NCBI RefSeq assembly: GCF_050948215.1
Contig: NW_027488567.1
Location: 744,001-808,000 of the forward strand
Length of the DNA stretch: 64,000 bases
From: Halictus rubicundus
Taxonomy: Eukaryota > Arthropoda > Insecta > Hymenoptera > Halictidae
Direction of reading: 5' to 3'
The notes under the pieces: model-generated
Seen by the model: the letters and a program-made list of their open reading frames with translations, nothing else
What the model was told of the DNA's origin: nothing
Databases searched by the model: none
Shown: in pieces, positions 11,042 to 23,400 of the stretch
Numbering within the stretch: position 1 is the stretch's first letter
Layout of the letters: every line of letters begins with the position of its first letter
Translations under genes and position numbers: made by a program

Positions 11042-14000
11042 CTTTCAATTCGCGACGAGATCGCGGACAAAAATCTCCTGAACCTCACCACGGCGCGTTT
11101 GAAGGAGATCCTGCGAGAAAGAACGCTCTCCACCAGCGGAACGAAGATCGAGCTAGTCGCGAGACTGCTCGAAGACGGCGGCGCGGTGGACGACCTTTTC
11201 GATGGTAACGACGATTCGGCGGATGAGGCCAAAACCGTGCCGATACCAACCATCTCAGACCAGGCTACGGAGATGGATATGATGAGGCGCCAGATCAAAC
11301 TGCTGGAAAAGGAGAAAGAGCTGGCCATCCGGGAAGCGGAGCTGACCAGACGGGAACTAGAGGCAGCGCGTCAAGCACCGGGCAATCTTGTACAGCAGCC
11401 AACGAGATCAGGGGTTGCAGGTACGGCAGCCGAACCGCTCCGAATGAGCATCACGGCCATTGCGGACCTTCTGGGTCATTTCGATGGCTCGGGAGGCGCC
11501 TTCGAAACGTGGGCAATGCAGCTTCGACTCCTACGCGACGGCTACGACCTGCGAGACGACGCATGTCGCATCCTCATCGTGTCGAGGCTCCGGGGAAAGG
11601 CGCTGGATTGGTTCCATTCCCGCCCTGAGCACATGGCAATGGATACCGAGACCCTTCTGGAGAATATGAAGGCCATGTTCTACCGTCGGCCGAACAAGCT
11701 GATGGAGAGACGTCGGTTCGAGGAGAGAACGTGGCGCCGAGGGGAAACCTTCGCAGATTACCTTCATCAGAAGGTAATCCTGGCGAACCGGATCAACGTA
11801 GACGCAGAGGAATTCATCGACTGCGTCATCGACGGGATTCCGGATTCTAACCTCCAGAATCAGGCACGCATCCAGAGGTTCAGAACGAATGCCGAGCTAC
11901 TGGATGCCTTCGGGAAGATCGAGCTCGGACCAAGGACAGCCACCACGACCTCCAAGGGAGGAGAGACGGCACCGAGGCCCAGAGGCGAGATGTCATCGAC
12001 GAATGGAGCGACGGCAACGAGGAGGTGCACCAACTGCGGCGACCGAGGACACCCCACACCGAAATGCCCCGCACAGGACAAAGGTCGTAAGTGCTTTAAT
12101 TGCAACGCATTTGGTCACATTTCGCGCGATTGTCCGACAAAAAAACAGAGCGCGAAGAACGTCCTCGCTGTCGCGGAAGCGGCGGAAACGAAGTACCGAA
12201 AAGATGTCCGCGTAAACGGGTGCGCCGCGGTGGCCGTCTTAGATACGGGCAGTGACGTATCGCTTATTCGCGAAAATGTATACCGCGACATCGGAGCTCC
12301 CCCGCTAACGAGCGAAGAAATACGTCTCCGCGGAATAGGGTCCGAGGAATATCGAACTCTCGGAAAATTCAACGCGGAAGTCGTAATCGACGGGGAAATA
12401 CGCGAAGCTACGCTCCACGTCGTGGAAGACGCGATTCTGAAATACGCGGTGCTGCTGGGATACGATTTCATAAACGCAGGGGAATGGTCGGTAAAGGACG
12501 GTATAATGGTGTTGGCGAAACAACCTGACGCGCAGAGCATCGAGTCCGAAATCCTATGTGTGGGCCACGTACACAAGCACGACGCGATCGACCTCTCCCA
12601 CGTCAGAGATACAAAAACGCGAACCGAAATAGAGGCGGCCATTCGCGAATACAAACCCAACGGGAGCCGCGATGTCGGGGTAACAATGAAAATCGTCGTC
12701 AGGGACGACGTACCAGTCTACCAGCGACCGAGAAGACTATCCCCCTCCGAGAGAGAAGGGGTTAACCGCCAAATTAACGAGTGGATACGCGACGGCATTG
12801 TGCAACCCTCTCTCTCGGAGTACGCGAGTCCGATCGTCCTGGTGAAAAAGAAAGACGGCACCGCCCGCCTATGCGTTGATTATAGGCAACTAAACGCAAA
12901 AGTTGTCCGAGACCGATACCCCCTTCCACTAATCGAGGACCAGTTAGACTTCTTACGCGATGCCGTCATCTACAGCACGCTAGACCTGCGGAACGCCTTC
13001 TTTCACGTCTCAGTCGAACCAGAAAGTCGGAAATATACATCGTTCATAGTACCCGACGGACAGTATGAATTTTTAAAGGTGCCATTCGGCCTATGCAACT
13101 CACCTGCAGTCTTCCAAAGATTCGTGAACGTCGCGTTCAAGGACCTCATCGCGGAGAAGGTCGTTTTATCTTACATCGACGATCTAGTGGTACCCGCGAC
13201 GGACTACGAAAGCGCCACGCGACGATTAAAAACCGTTCTTAAGCGAGCGTCGGAATGCGGGTTAGTCATAAATTGGGCGAAGTGCGAGCTTTTGAAGACA
13301 CGGGTGGAGTACCTCGGACATATAGTGGAAGGAGGAACGGTGCGCCCCTCGGAGAGTAAAACGAAAGCGGTGGCACGTTTCCCAACACCGACGACGTGTA
13401 AGCAGTTGCAAAGCTTTCTTGGGTTATCCGGATATTTCCGGAAATTTATCGAAGAATATTCCGCGATCGCACGTCCTCTGACGCGACTATTAAAAGCAAA
13501 CGTACCCTTCCGTTTCGGAGCGGAAGAGCAAAACGCATTCCAGTCGCTCAAGGAAGCTCTGCTGAAAAAACCAGTCCTGCGCATCTACTGGCCCGAACGG
13601 GAAACGGAGCTGCATACGGACGCATCTATGCACGGCTACGGGGCGATACTTCTGCAGCGCGATAGCGAGGACGGCGCGTTCCACCCCGTGTACTACGCGA
13701 GTGGAATGACAACGGCGGCGGAAAAACGATACCCGAGCTACGAGCTCGAGGTATTAGCAATAGTGCGGGCCCTAAGAAAATTTAGAGTCTATTTGCTGGG
13801 CATTCCATTTAAAATTGTAACAGACTGTCGGGCATTCGCGTTGACCATGCGGAAGAAAGACTTATGCGTTCGAGTGGCCCGCTGGGCGCTGCTGCTCGAA
13901 GAATTCGAATACGCGATCGAACACCGACCCGGAAGCGCGATGAAACACGTTGACGCGCTCAGCCGCAACCCCACGTCCATCTGCCTCGCGATCGAAAGCG

Positions 14001-15247
14001 AAGACAGCGTCACGGCTCGCATCCGCAAGGTCCAGGAAAGCGACGACGGCGTGAAAAAAATTGTAAAAAGCGTTAACGAACGTGGAATCGACGGGTACGT
14101 GGTGAAACGGGGGCTCTTACTACGCGAGATAGACGGCGAGTTACGTATCGTAGTACCGAAGGGGATGCAGACGCAGATCACTCGCAAAGCGCACGAGAAC
14201 GGGCACTTCTCCACCGCGAAAACGGAGGAGCTAATACGACGCGACTATTGGTTCCCAGGCATGCGAACGAAAATCGAAAAAGTAGTAGCTAACTGCGTGG
14301 ACTGCATCCTCGCCGAGCGGAAAAGGGGACGGCAGGAAGGGCTACTACACGCGATCGAGAAGGGAGACCGGCCCCTTGACACGTATCACATCGACCACCT
14401 CGGCCCACTTCCCTCCACGAAAAAACAATACGGGCACATCCTCGTCGTGATAGACGCATTCTCAAAATTCGTATGGCTATACGCCACAAAAACGACGAAC
14501 GCAAAAGAAGTAACGGACCGATTACGTAAACAGGCGACAATTTTCGGAAACCCGCGGCGAATAATTTCCGATCGGGGCGCGGCATTCACATCGCAGGCCT
14601 TCAAGGACTATTGCGGCGACGAGAAAATCGAGCACGTCCTTATCGTCACGGGCGTACCACGGGGAAACGGGCAGGTGGAACGAGTCAACAGGACGCTAAT
14701 CCCATTGCTGGCAAAGATATCCGCCCCGCACCCCGCAGAATGGTATAAGCATCTCCCGACGGTGCAACAATTTCTAAACGCGACCACCCACCGAAGCACG
14801 GGAGCGTCCCCCTTCACCCTACTATTCGGCACTCGGATGCATCGCAAAGACGACCCGGAGGTGAAAGAGATGGTCGAGACCGAACTAACCCACATGTTCC
14901 AGAACGAGCGGGACGAGATACGTCGGCAGGCGAAGGAAAGCCTGCGACGCATACAGTAGGAGAACCGTAAGCAGTTCGACAAGCGACGGAAAAGGGCCAC
15001 GGTCTACCAAGAAGGCGACCTGGTGGCGATCCAGCGGACGCAGACCGCGCCAGGGCTGAAGCTGGCAGGGAAATTCCTGGGCCCGTACGAGGTGACGCGG
15101 GTACTGCGCAACGACCGGTACTTGGTGGGCAAGGTCGACGAGCACGAGGGTCCACGAACAACGTCGGCATCAGCGGACCACATCAAGCCTTGGATCCAAG
15201 CCAGCGACGAGAGCGAGGGAGACAGCGGAGATGATACAGGCATCTGA
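11042..15247 (+). pseudogene. gag-pol: Gag-Pol polyprotein of the plus-strand Gypsy element, one premature TAG
   Basis: A single frame encodes structural Gag and the replication enzymes. It is open from 11042, after a TAG at 11039; there is no AUG until residue 59 counted from a TTG at 11099, yet the residues before it form a SAP-like helix-turn-helix that looks coding. Counting from 11099: coiled coil about 58-95; capsid-like region about 110-280; CCHC knuckles at 310 and 332; protease DTGSD at 382; RT YIDD at 692; RNase H Asp near 841; integrase HHCC zinc module, then D1099, D1158, E1194 (35 residues between the last two). A TAG at 14957-14959 follows a CAG codon; the same frame continues to a TGA at 15245-15247 and contains the integrase GPY motif. 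So the copy differs from an intact frame by one nonsense codon and perhaps a lost start. Readthrough or non-AUG initiation are possible but not shown. Confidence 0.9.
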
Positions 15248-15275
15248 GGCCATATGCCTGTTCAGGACGGCCGAG
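15248..15275 (+). other. Short gap between the Gag-Pol stop and the 3' LTR
   Basis: These 28 bp should contain the plus-strand primer, but no clean polypurine tract is visible; the bases directly before the LTR are CAGGACGGCCGAG. No coding signal is seen. Confidence 0.6.
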
Positions 15276-15831
15276 TGTAGGAGGCAGACGCGGAAAGGAG
15301 AGTTCGCGACCGCGGAGGAACACCTAAACGGGCATAAAAACGCCCAAACGAGGCCGTCGAACTCTCCTGCAATCGAAGGACGCGCGCGAGCATGTGTGCG
15401 CGCGTCTGCGTGAGCGTCGACGATGTTGTGACCGCGGCGTAACACAACAAACGGTAGCGACCGCGGGAACGAGCGGCGGGCGTTAGGCCGTTACCCTAAC
15501 GTCCAAATCGTATAAGAAAAGATCGCGAATGTTCGAGGAAGGCGCGGATAAAAGGACGCGTCCGCGCCGGGACGAGAGATTCGCGAAAGAACGATAGTAC
15601 GGTAAAGGCGAACGTCACGATACGATACGATCCGATACGATAATTACGATTACGACAAACGGCTACGAACACGGATTACGAACACGGATTACGAATACGG
15701 CTTACGGAATAGGTTTTTTTTCTTTTATATTCTTTCGGCGCGCGAAGTAATTGTGTAATTGTCTCGCTGTATTGTGATTATCGTCTACCTTTCTGTTAAT
15801 AAAGTGGTTACTCAAAAATACTGCTCTTACA
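15276..15831 (+). repeat. 3' LTR (556 bp)
   Basis: I compared it with 10396-10951 line by line and saw no difference. AATAAA is at 15798-15803. It is followed immediately by GAAT and then by the satellite sequence that continues the monomer series interrupted at 10395. Confidence 0.95.
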
Positions 15832-15835
15832 GAAT
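15832..15835 (+). repeat. Target-site duplication GAAT, right copy
   Basis: Partner of 10392-10395. Joining the two flanks after removing one GAAT gives the sequence present at the uninterrupted paralogous site near 9391. Confidence 0.9.
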
Positions 15836-18800
15836 TGAGGATAGGATAGGGTTGAGGATAGGATATGATCGAGGATACGATACGATAGAGTATAGGATAG
15901 GATTAATGATAGGATAGGAAAGATTACAGGATAGGATACAGGATACGATATTATAGAGGATAGGATAGGATAGGGTATAGGATAGGATAGGATAGGATAG
16001 GATAGAGGATTGGATAGGATAGAGGATAGGATAGGATAGAGGATAGGACAGGATAGAGGATAGGACAGGATAGAGGATAGGATAGGATAGAGGATAGGAT
16101 AGGATAGAGGATAGGATAGGATAGAGGATAGGATAGGACAGAGGATAGGATAGGATACAGGATACGATATTATAGAGAATACGATATTATAGAGGATAGG
16201 ATAGGATAGAGGATAGGATAGGATAAAGGATAGGATAGGATAGAGGATAGGATAGAGGATAGGATAGAGGATTGGATAGGATAGAGGATATTATAGGATA
16301 GAGGATAGGATAGGATAGCGGATAGGATACGGATAGAGGATAGGATAGGATAGAGGATAGGATAGAGGATAGGATAGAGGATTGGATAGGATAGAGGATA
16401 TTATAGGATAGAGGATAGGATAGGATAGCGGATAGGATAGGATGGAGTATAGGATAGAATTGGGGATAGGATAGGGTTGAGGATAGGATAGGATATAGGT
16501 TAGGATAGCATAGAGGATAGGATAGGATAGAGGATAGGATAGGATAGAGGATTGGATAGGATAGAGGATAGGATAGGACAGAGGATAGGACAGGATAGAG
16601 GATAGGATAGGATAGAGGATAGGATAGGATAGAGGATAGGATAGGATAGAGGATAGGATAGGACAGAGGATAGGATAGGATACAGGATACGATATTATAG
16701 AGAATACGGTATTATAGAGGATAGGATAGGATAGAGGATAGGATAGGATAAAGGATAGGATAGGATAGAGGATAGGATAGAGGATAGGATAGAGGATTGT
16801 ATAGGATAGAGGATATTATAGGATAGAGGATAGGATAGGAAATAGGATAGGGTAGCATAGAGGATACGATATTATAGAGGATAGGATAGGATAGGGGATA
16901 GGATACGATGGAGGATAGGATAGGATAGAGGATAAGATAGGATAGAGTATAACATAGGGGATTGGATAGGATAGAGGATAGGAGACGATAGAGGATAGGA
17001 TAGGATTGATGATAGGATAGGAAAGATTACAGGATAGGATACAGGATACGATATTATAGAGGATACGATATTATAGAGGATAGGATAGGATAGAGGATAG
17101 GATAGGATAGAGGATAGGATAGGATAGAGGATAGGATAGGATATAGGATAGGATAGGATAGAGGATAGGATAGGATAGAGGATAGGATAGGATAGATGAT
17201 TGGATAGGATAGAGGATACCAAAGGATAGAGGATAGGATAGGATTGAGGATAGGATAGGAAAGAGGACAGGATAGGATACAGCATACGATATTATAGAGG
17301 ATACGATATTATAGAGGATAGGATAGGATAGAGGATAGGATAGGATAGAGGATAGGATAGGATAGAGGATAGGATAGGACAGAGGATAGGATAGGACAGA
17401 GGATAGGATAGGATAGAGGATAGGATATTATAGAGGATAGGATAGGTTAGAGGATAGGATAGGATAGAGGATAGGATAGAATTGAGGATAGGATAGGGTT
17501 GAGGAGAGGATAGGAAAGAGGACAGGATAGGATAGAGGATAGGATAGGATAGAGGATATGATAGGATAAAGGATAGCATAGGATAGAGGATAGGATAGGA
17601 TACAGGATAGGATATTATAGAGGATACGATATTATAGAGGATAGGATAGCATAGAGGATAGGATAGGATAGAGGATAAGATAGGATAGAGGATAGGATAG
17701 GATAGAGGATAGGATAGGATAGAGCTGGATAGGATAGAGGATAGGATAGAGGATTGAATAGGATAGAGGATATTATAGGATAGAGGATAGGATAGGATAG
17801 CGGATATGATAGGATGGAGTATAGGATAGAATTGAGGATAGGATAGGGTTGAGGATAGGATAGGAAAGAGGACAGGATAGGATAGAGGATACGATACGAT
17901 AGAGGATAGGATAGGATATAGGATAGGATAGGATAGAGGATAGGATAGGATAGAGGATAGGATAAGATAGAGGATAGGACAGGATAGAGGATAGGATAGG
18001 ATAGAGGATAGGATAGGATAGAGGATAGGATAGGTTAGAGGATAGGATAGGACAGACTATAGGATAGGATACAGGATACGATATTATAGAGGATACGATA
18101 TAATAGAGGATAGGATAGGATAGAGGATAGGATAGGATAAAGGATAGGATAGGATAGAGGATAGGAGAGGATAGAGTATAGGATAGGATAGAGGATAGGA
18201 TAGGATAGAGGATATGATAGGATAGAGTATAGGATAGGATAGAGGATAGGATGGGATAGAGGATACGATAGGATAGAGGATATGATAGGATAGAGGAGAG
18301 GATAGGATAGAGGATAGGATAGGATATAGGATAGGATAGGATAGAGGATAGGATACGGATAGAGGATAGGATAGGATAGAGGATAGGATAGAATATAGGA
18401 TATGATAGAGGATAGGATAGAGGATAGGATAGAGGATTGGATAGGATAGAGGATATTATAGGATAGAGGATAGGATAGGATAGCGGATAGGATAGTATGG
18501 AGTATACGATAGAATTGAGGATAGGATAGGGTTGAGGATAGGATAGGATAGAGGATAGGATAGAGAATAGGATAGGATTGAGGATAGGGGATTGGATCGG
18601 ATACAGGATAGGAGACGGTAGAGGATTGGATAGGATAGAGTATATTATAGGATAGAGGATAGGATAGGATGGAGGATAGGATAGGATAGAGGATAAGATA
18701 GGATAGAGGATAACATAGGGGATTGGATAGGATAGAGGATAGGAGACGGTAGAGGATTGGATAGGATAGAGGATATTATAGGATAGGGGATAGGATAGGA

Positions 18801-20439
18801 TCGAGTATAGGATAGAATTGAGGATAGGATAGGGTTGAGGATAGGATAGGAAAGACGACAGGATAGGATAGAGGATAGGATAGGATAGAGGATATGATAG
18901 GATAGAGGATAGCATAGGATAGAGGATAGGATAGGATAGAGAATAACATAGGGGATTGGATAGGATAGAGGATAGGAGACGATAGAGGATAGGATAGGAT
19001 TGATGATAGGATAGGATAGATGATATTATAGGAAAGAGGATAGGATATGATAGAGGATACGATATTATAGAGGATAGGATAGGATAGGGGATAGGATAGG
19101 ATGGAGGATAGGATAGGATAGAGGATAAGATAGGATAGAGTATAACATAGGGGATTGGATAGGATAGAGGATAGGAGAAGATAGAGGATAGGATAGGATT
19201 GATGATAGGATAGGAAAGATTACAGGATAGGATACAGGATACGATATTATAGAGGATACGATATTATAGAGGATAGGATAGGATAGAGGATAGGATAGGA
19301 TAGAGGATAGGATAGGATATAGGATAGGATAGGATAGAGGATAGGATAGGATAGAGGATAGGATAGGATAGATGATTGGATAGGATAGAGGATACCAAAG
19401 GATAGAGGATAGGATAGGATTGAGGATAGGATAGGAAAGAGGACAGGATAGGATACAGGATACGATATTATAGAGGATACGATATTATAGAGGATAGGAT
19501 AGGATAGAGGATAGGATAGGATTGATGATAGGATAGGAAAGATTACAGGATAGGATACAGGATACGATATTATAGAGGATAGGATAGGATAGAGGATAGG
19601 ATAGGATAGAGGATAGGATAGGATATAGGATAGGATAGGATAGAGGATAAGATAGGATAGAGGATAACATACGGGATTGGATAGGATACAGGATAGGAGA
19701 CGATAGAGGATAGGATAGGATTGATGATAGGATAGGAAAGATTACAGGATAGGATACAGGATACGACATTATAGAGGATAGGATAGGATAGAGGATAGGA
19801 TAGGATAGAGGATAGGATAGGATAGAGGATAGGATAGGATAGAGGATAGGATAGGATATAGGATAGGATAGGATAGAGGATAGGATAGGATAGATGATAG
19901 GATAGGATAGAGGATTGGATAGGATAGAGGATAGGATAGGATAGAGGATAGGATAGGATAGAGGATAGGATGGTATACAGGATAGGATAGGATAGACGAT
20001 AGGATAGGATAGAGGATAGGATAGGATATAGGATAGGATAGGATAGAGGATAGGATAGGATAGAGGATAGGATAGGATAGATGATTGGATAGGATAGAGG
20101 ATACCAAAGGATAGAGGATAGGATAGGATTGAGGATAGGATAGGAAAGAGGACAGGATAGGATACAGGATACGATATTATAGAGGATACGATATTATAGA
20201 GGATAGGATAGGATAGAGGATAGGATAGGATAGAGGAGAGGATAGGATAGAGGATAGGATAGGACAGAGGATAGGATAGGATAGAGGATAGTATAGGATA
20301 AAGGATAGGATGGAGGATAGGATAGAGGATTGGATAGGATAGAGGATATTATAGGATAGAGGATAGGATAGGATAGCGGATAGGATAGTATGGAGTATAC
20401 GATAGAATTGAGGATAGGATAGGGTTGAGGATAGGATAG

Positions 20440-23400
20440 GATAGAGGATAGGAGAAGATAGAGGATAGGATAGGATAGAGGATAGGATACGATAGAGGAT
20501 AGGATAGAGAATAGGATAGGATAGAGGATAGGGGATTGGATCGGATACAGGATAGGAGACGGTAGAGGATTGGATAGGATAGAGGATATTATAGGATAGA
20601 GGATAGGATAGGATTGATGATAGGATAGGAAAGATTACAGGTTAGGATACAGGATACGATATCATAGAGGATACGATATTATAGAGGATAGGATAGGATA
20701 GAGGATAGGATACGATATAGGATAGGATAGGATAGAGGATAAGATAGGATAGAGGATAACATAGGGGATTGGATAGGATACAGGATAGGAGACGATAGAG
20801 GATAGGATAGGATTGATGATAGGATAGGAAAGGTTACAGGATAGGATACAGGATACGACATTACAGAGGATAGGATAGGATAGAGGATAGGATAGGATGG
20901 AGGATAGGATAGGATAGAGGATAGGATAGGATAGAGGATAGGATAGGATAGAGGATAGGATAGGATATAGGATAGGATAGGATAGAGGATAGGATAGGAT
21001 AGATGATAGGATAGGATAGAGGATTGGATAGGATAGAGGATACCATAGGATAGAGGATTGGATAGGATAGAGGATACCATAGGATAGAGGATAGGATAGG
21101 ATTGAGGATAGGATAGTAAAGAGGACAGGATAGGATACAGGATACGATATTATAGAGGATAGGATAGGATACAGGATAGGAGACGATAGAGGATAGGATA
21201 GGATTGAGGATTGGATAGGATAGAGGATACCATAGGATAGAGGATTGGATAGGATAGAGGATACCATAGGATAGAGGATAGGATAGGATTGAGGATAGGA
21301 TAGTAAAGAGGACAGGATAGGATACAGGATACGATATTATAGAGGATAGGATAGGATACAGGATAGGAGACGATAGAGGATAGGATAGGATTGATGATAG
21401 GATAGGAAAGATTACAGGATAGTATACAGGATACGACATTATAGAGGATAGGATAGGATAGAGGATAGGATAGAATTGAGGATAGGATAGGGTTGAGGAT
21501 AGGATAGGAAAGAGGATAGGATAGGATAGAGGATAGGATAGGATAGAGGATAGGATAGGATAGAGCATAGGATATGATAGATGATAGGATATAATAGAGG
21601 ATTGGATAGGATAGAGGATACAAAAGGATAGAGGATAGGATAGGATTGAGGATAGGATAGGATAGAGGATAGGATAGGATAGAGGATAGGATAGGATAGA
21701 GCATAGGATATGATAGATGATAGGATATAATAGAGGATTGGATAGGATAGAGGATACCAAAGGATAGAGGATAGGATAGGATTGAGGATAGGATAGGGAA
21801 GAGGACAGGATAGGATACAGGATACGATATTATAGAGGATACGATATTATAGAGGATAGAGGATAGGATAGAGGATAGGATAGGATAGGATAGAGGATAG
21901 GATAGGATAGAGGATAGGATAGGATAGAGGATAGGATAGGACAGAGGATAGGATAGGATAGAGGATAGGATAGGATAGAGGATAGGATAGGATAGAGGAT
22001 AGGATGGTATACAGGATAGGATAGGATAGACGATAGGATAGGATAGAGGATAGGATAGGATAGAGGATAGGATAGGATAGAGGATAGGATAGGATAGAGG
22101 ATAGGATACGATAGAGGATAGGATAGAGAATAGGATAGGATAGAGGATAGGGGATTGGATCGGATACAGGATAGGAGACGGTAGAGGATTGGATAGGATA
22201 GAGGATAGGATAGGATAGAGGATATTATAGGATAGAGGATAGGATAGGATCGATGTTAGGATAGGAAAGATTACAGGATAGGATACAGGATACGATATTA
22301 TAGAGGATACGATATTATAGAGGATAGGATAGGATAGAGGATAGGATAGGATAGAGGATAGGATAGGATAGAGGATAGGATAGGATAGAGGATAGGATAG
22401 GATATAGGATAGGATAGGATAGAGGATAGGATAGGATAGATGATAGGATAGGATAGAGGATTGGATAGGATAGAGGATACCATAGGATAGAGGATAGGAT
22501 AGGATTGAGGATAGGATAGTAAAGAGGACAGGATAGGGTACAGGATACGATATTATAGAGGATAGGATAGGATAGAGGATAGGATAGGATAGAGGATAGG
22601 ATACGGATAGAGGATAGGATAGAATAGAGGATAGGATAGAGGATAGGATTGAGGATTGGATAGGATAGAGGATATTATAGGATAGAGGATAGGATAGGAT
22701 AGCGGATAGGATAGTATGGAGTATACGATTCAATTGAGGATAGGATAGGGTTGAGGATAGGATAGGATAGTGGATAGGAGAAGGTAGAGGATAGGATAGG
22801 GTAGAGGATAGGATACGATAGAGGATAGGATAGAGAATAGGATAGGATAGAGGATAGGGGATTGGATCGGATACAGGATAGGAGACGGTAGAGGATTGGA
22901 TAGAATAGAGGATAGGATAGGATAGAGGATATTATAGGATAGAGGATAGGATAGGATCGATGTTAGGATAGGAAAGATTACAGGATAGGATACAGGATAC
23001 GATATTATAGAGGATAGGATAGGATAGAGGATAGGATAGGATAGAGGATAGGATACGATAGAGGATAGGATAGAGAATAGGATAGGATAGAGGATAGGGG
23101 ATTGGATCGGATACAGGATAGGAGACGGTAGAGGATTGGATAGGATAGAGGATAGGATAGGATAGAGGATATTATAGGATAGAGGATAGGATAGGATCGA
23201 TGTTAGGATAGGAAAGATTACAGGATAGGATACAGGATACGATATTATAGAGGATACGATATTATAGAGGATAGGATAGGATAGAGGATAGGATAGGATA
23301 GAGGATAGGATAGGATAGAGGATAGGATAGGATATAGGATAGGATAGGATAGAGGATAGGATAGGATAGATGATAGGATAGGATAGAGGATTGGATAGGA

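Larger units (their letters stand above)
10396..15831 (+). mobile_element. Complete Ty3/Gypsy LTR retrotransposon
   Basis: The 5436-bp element has two 556-bp LTRs that I read as identical, TG...CA ends, a GAAT target duplication, a primer-binding site 2 nt after the 5' LTR, and one long Gag-Pol frame with domains in the order Gag, protease, RT, RNase H, integrase, which is the Ty3/Gypsy order. Identical LTRs point to a very recent insertion. Defects are limited to one in-frame TAG near the integrase C-terminus and the absence of an AUG at the apparent Gag start. No env frame is present. The polypurine tract before the 3' LTR is not obvious; the nearest purine-rich stretch is about 40 bp upstream, around 15206-15235. 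Confidence 0.95.

Noticed and set aside
10879..11208. Plus-strand 109-codon ORF starting in the LTR as an alternative Gag start
   Set aside because: It is in a different frame from Gag-Pol, starts at a non-ATG codon, and becomes Arg-rich nonsense where the SAP-like coding begins in the other frame.
15200..15240. Polypurine tract of the plus-strand Gypsy element
   Set aside because: The purine-rich stretch is interrupted by pyrimidines, lies within the Gag-Pol frame and ends about 40 bp before the LTR, so I did not annotate it as the primer.
15231..15450. Small ORFs in the 3' LTR and its copy at 9843-10570
   Set aside because: They are LTR sequence, present identically in both LTRs; those at the left end are fused to satellite frames by chance.
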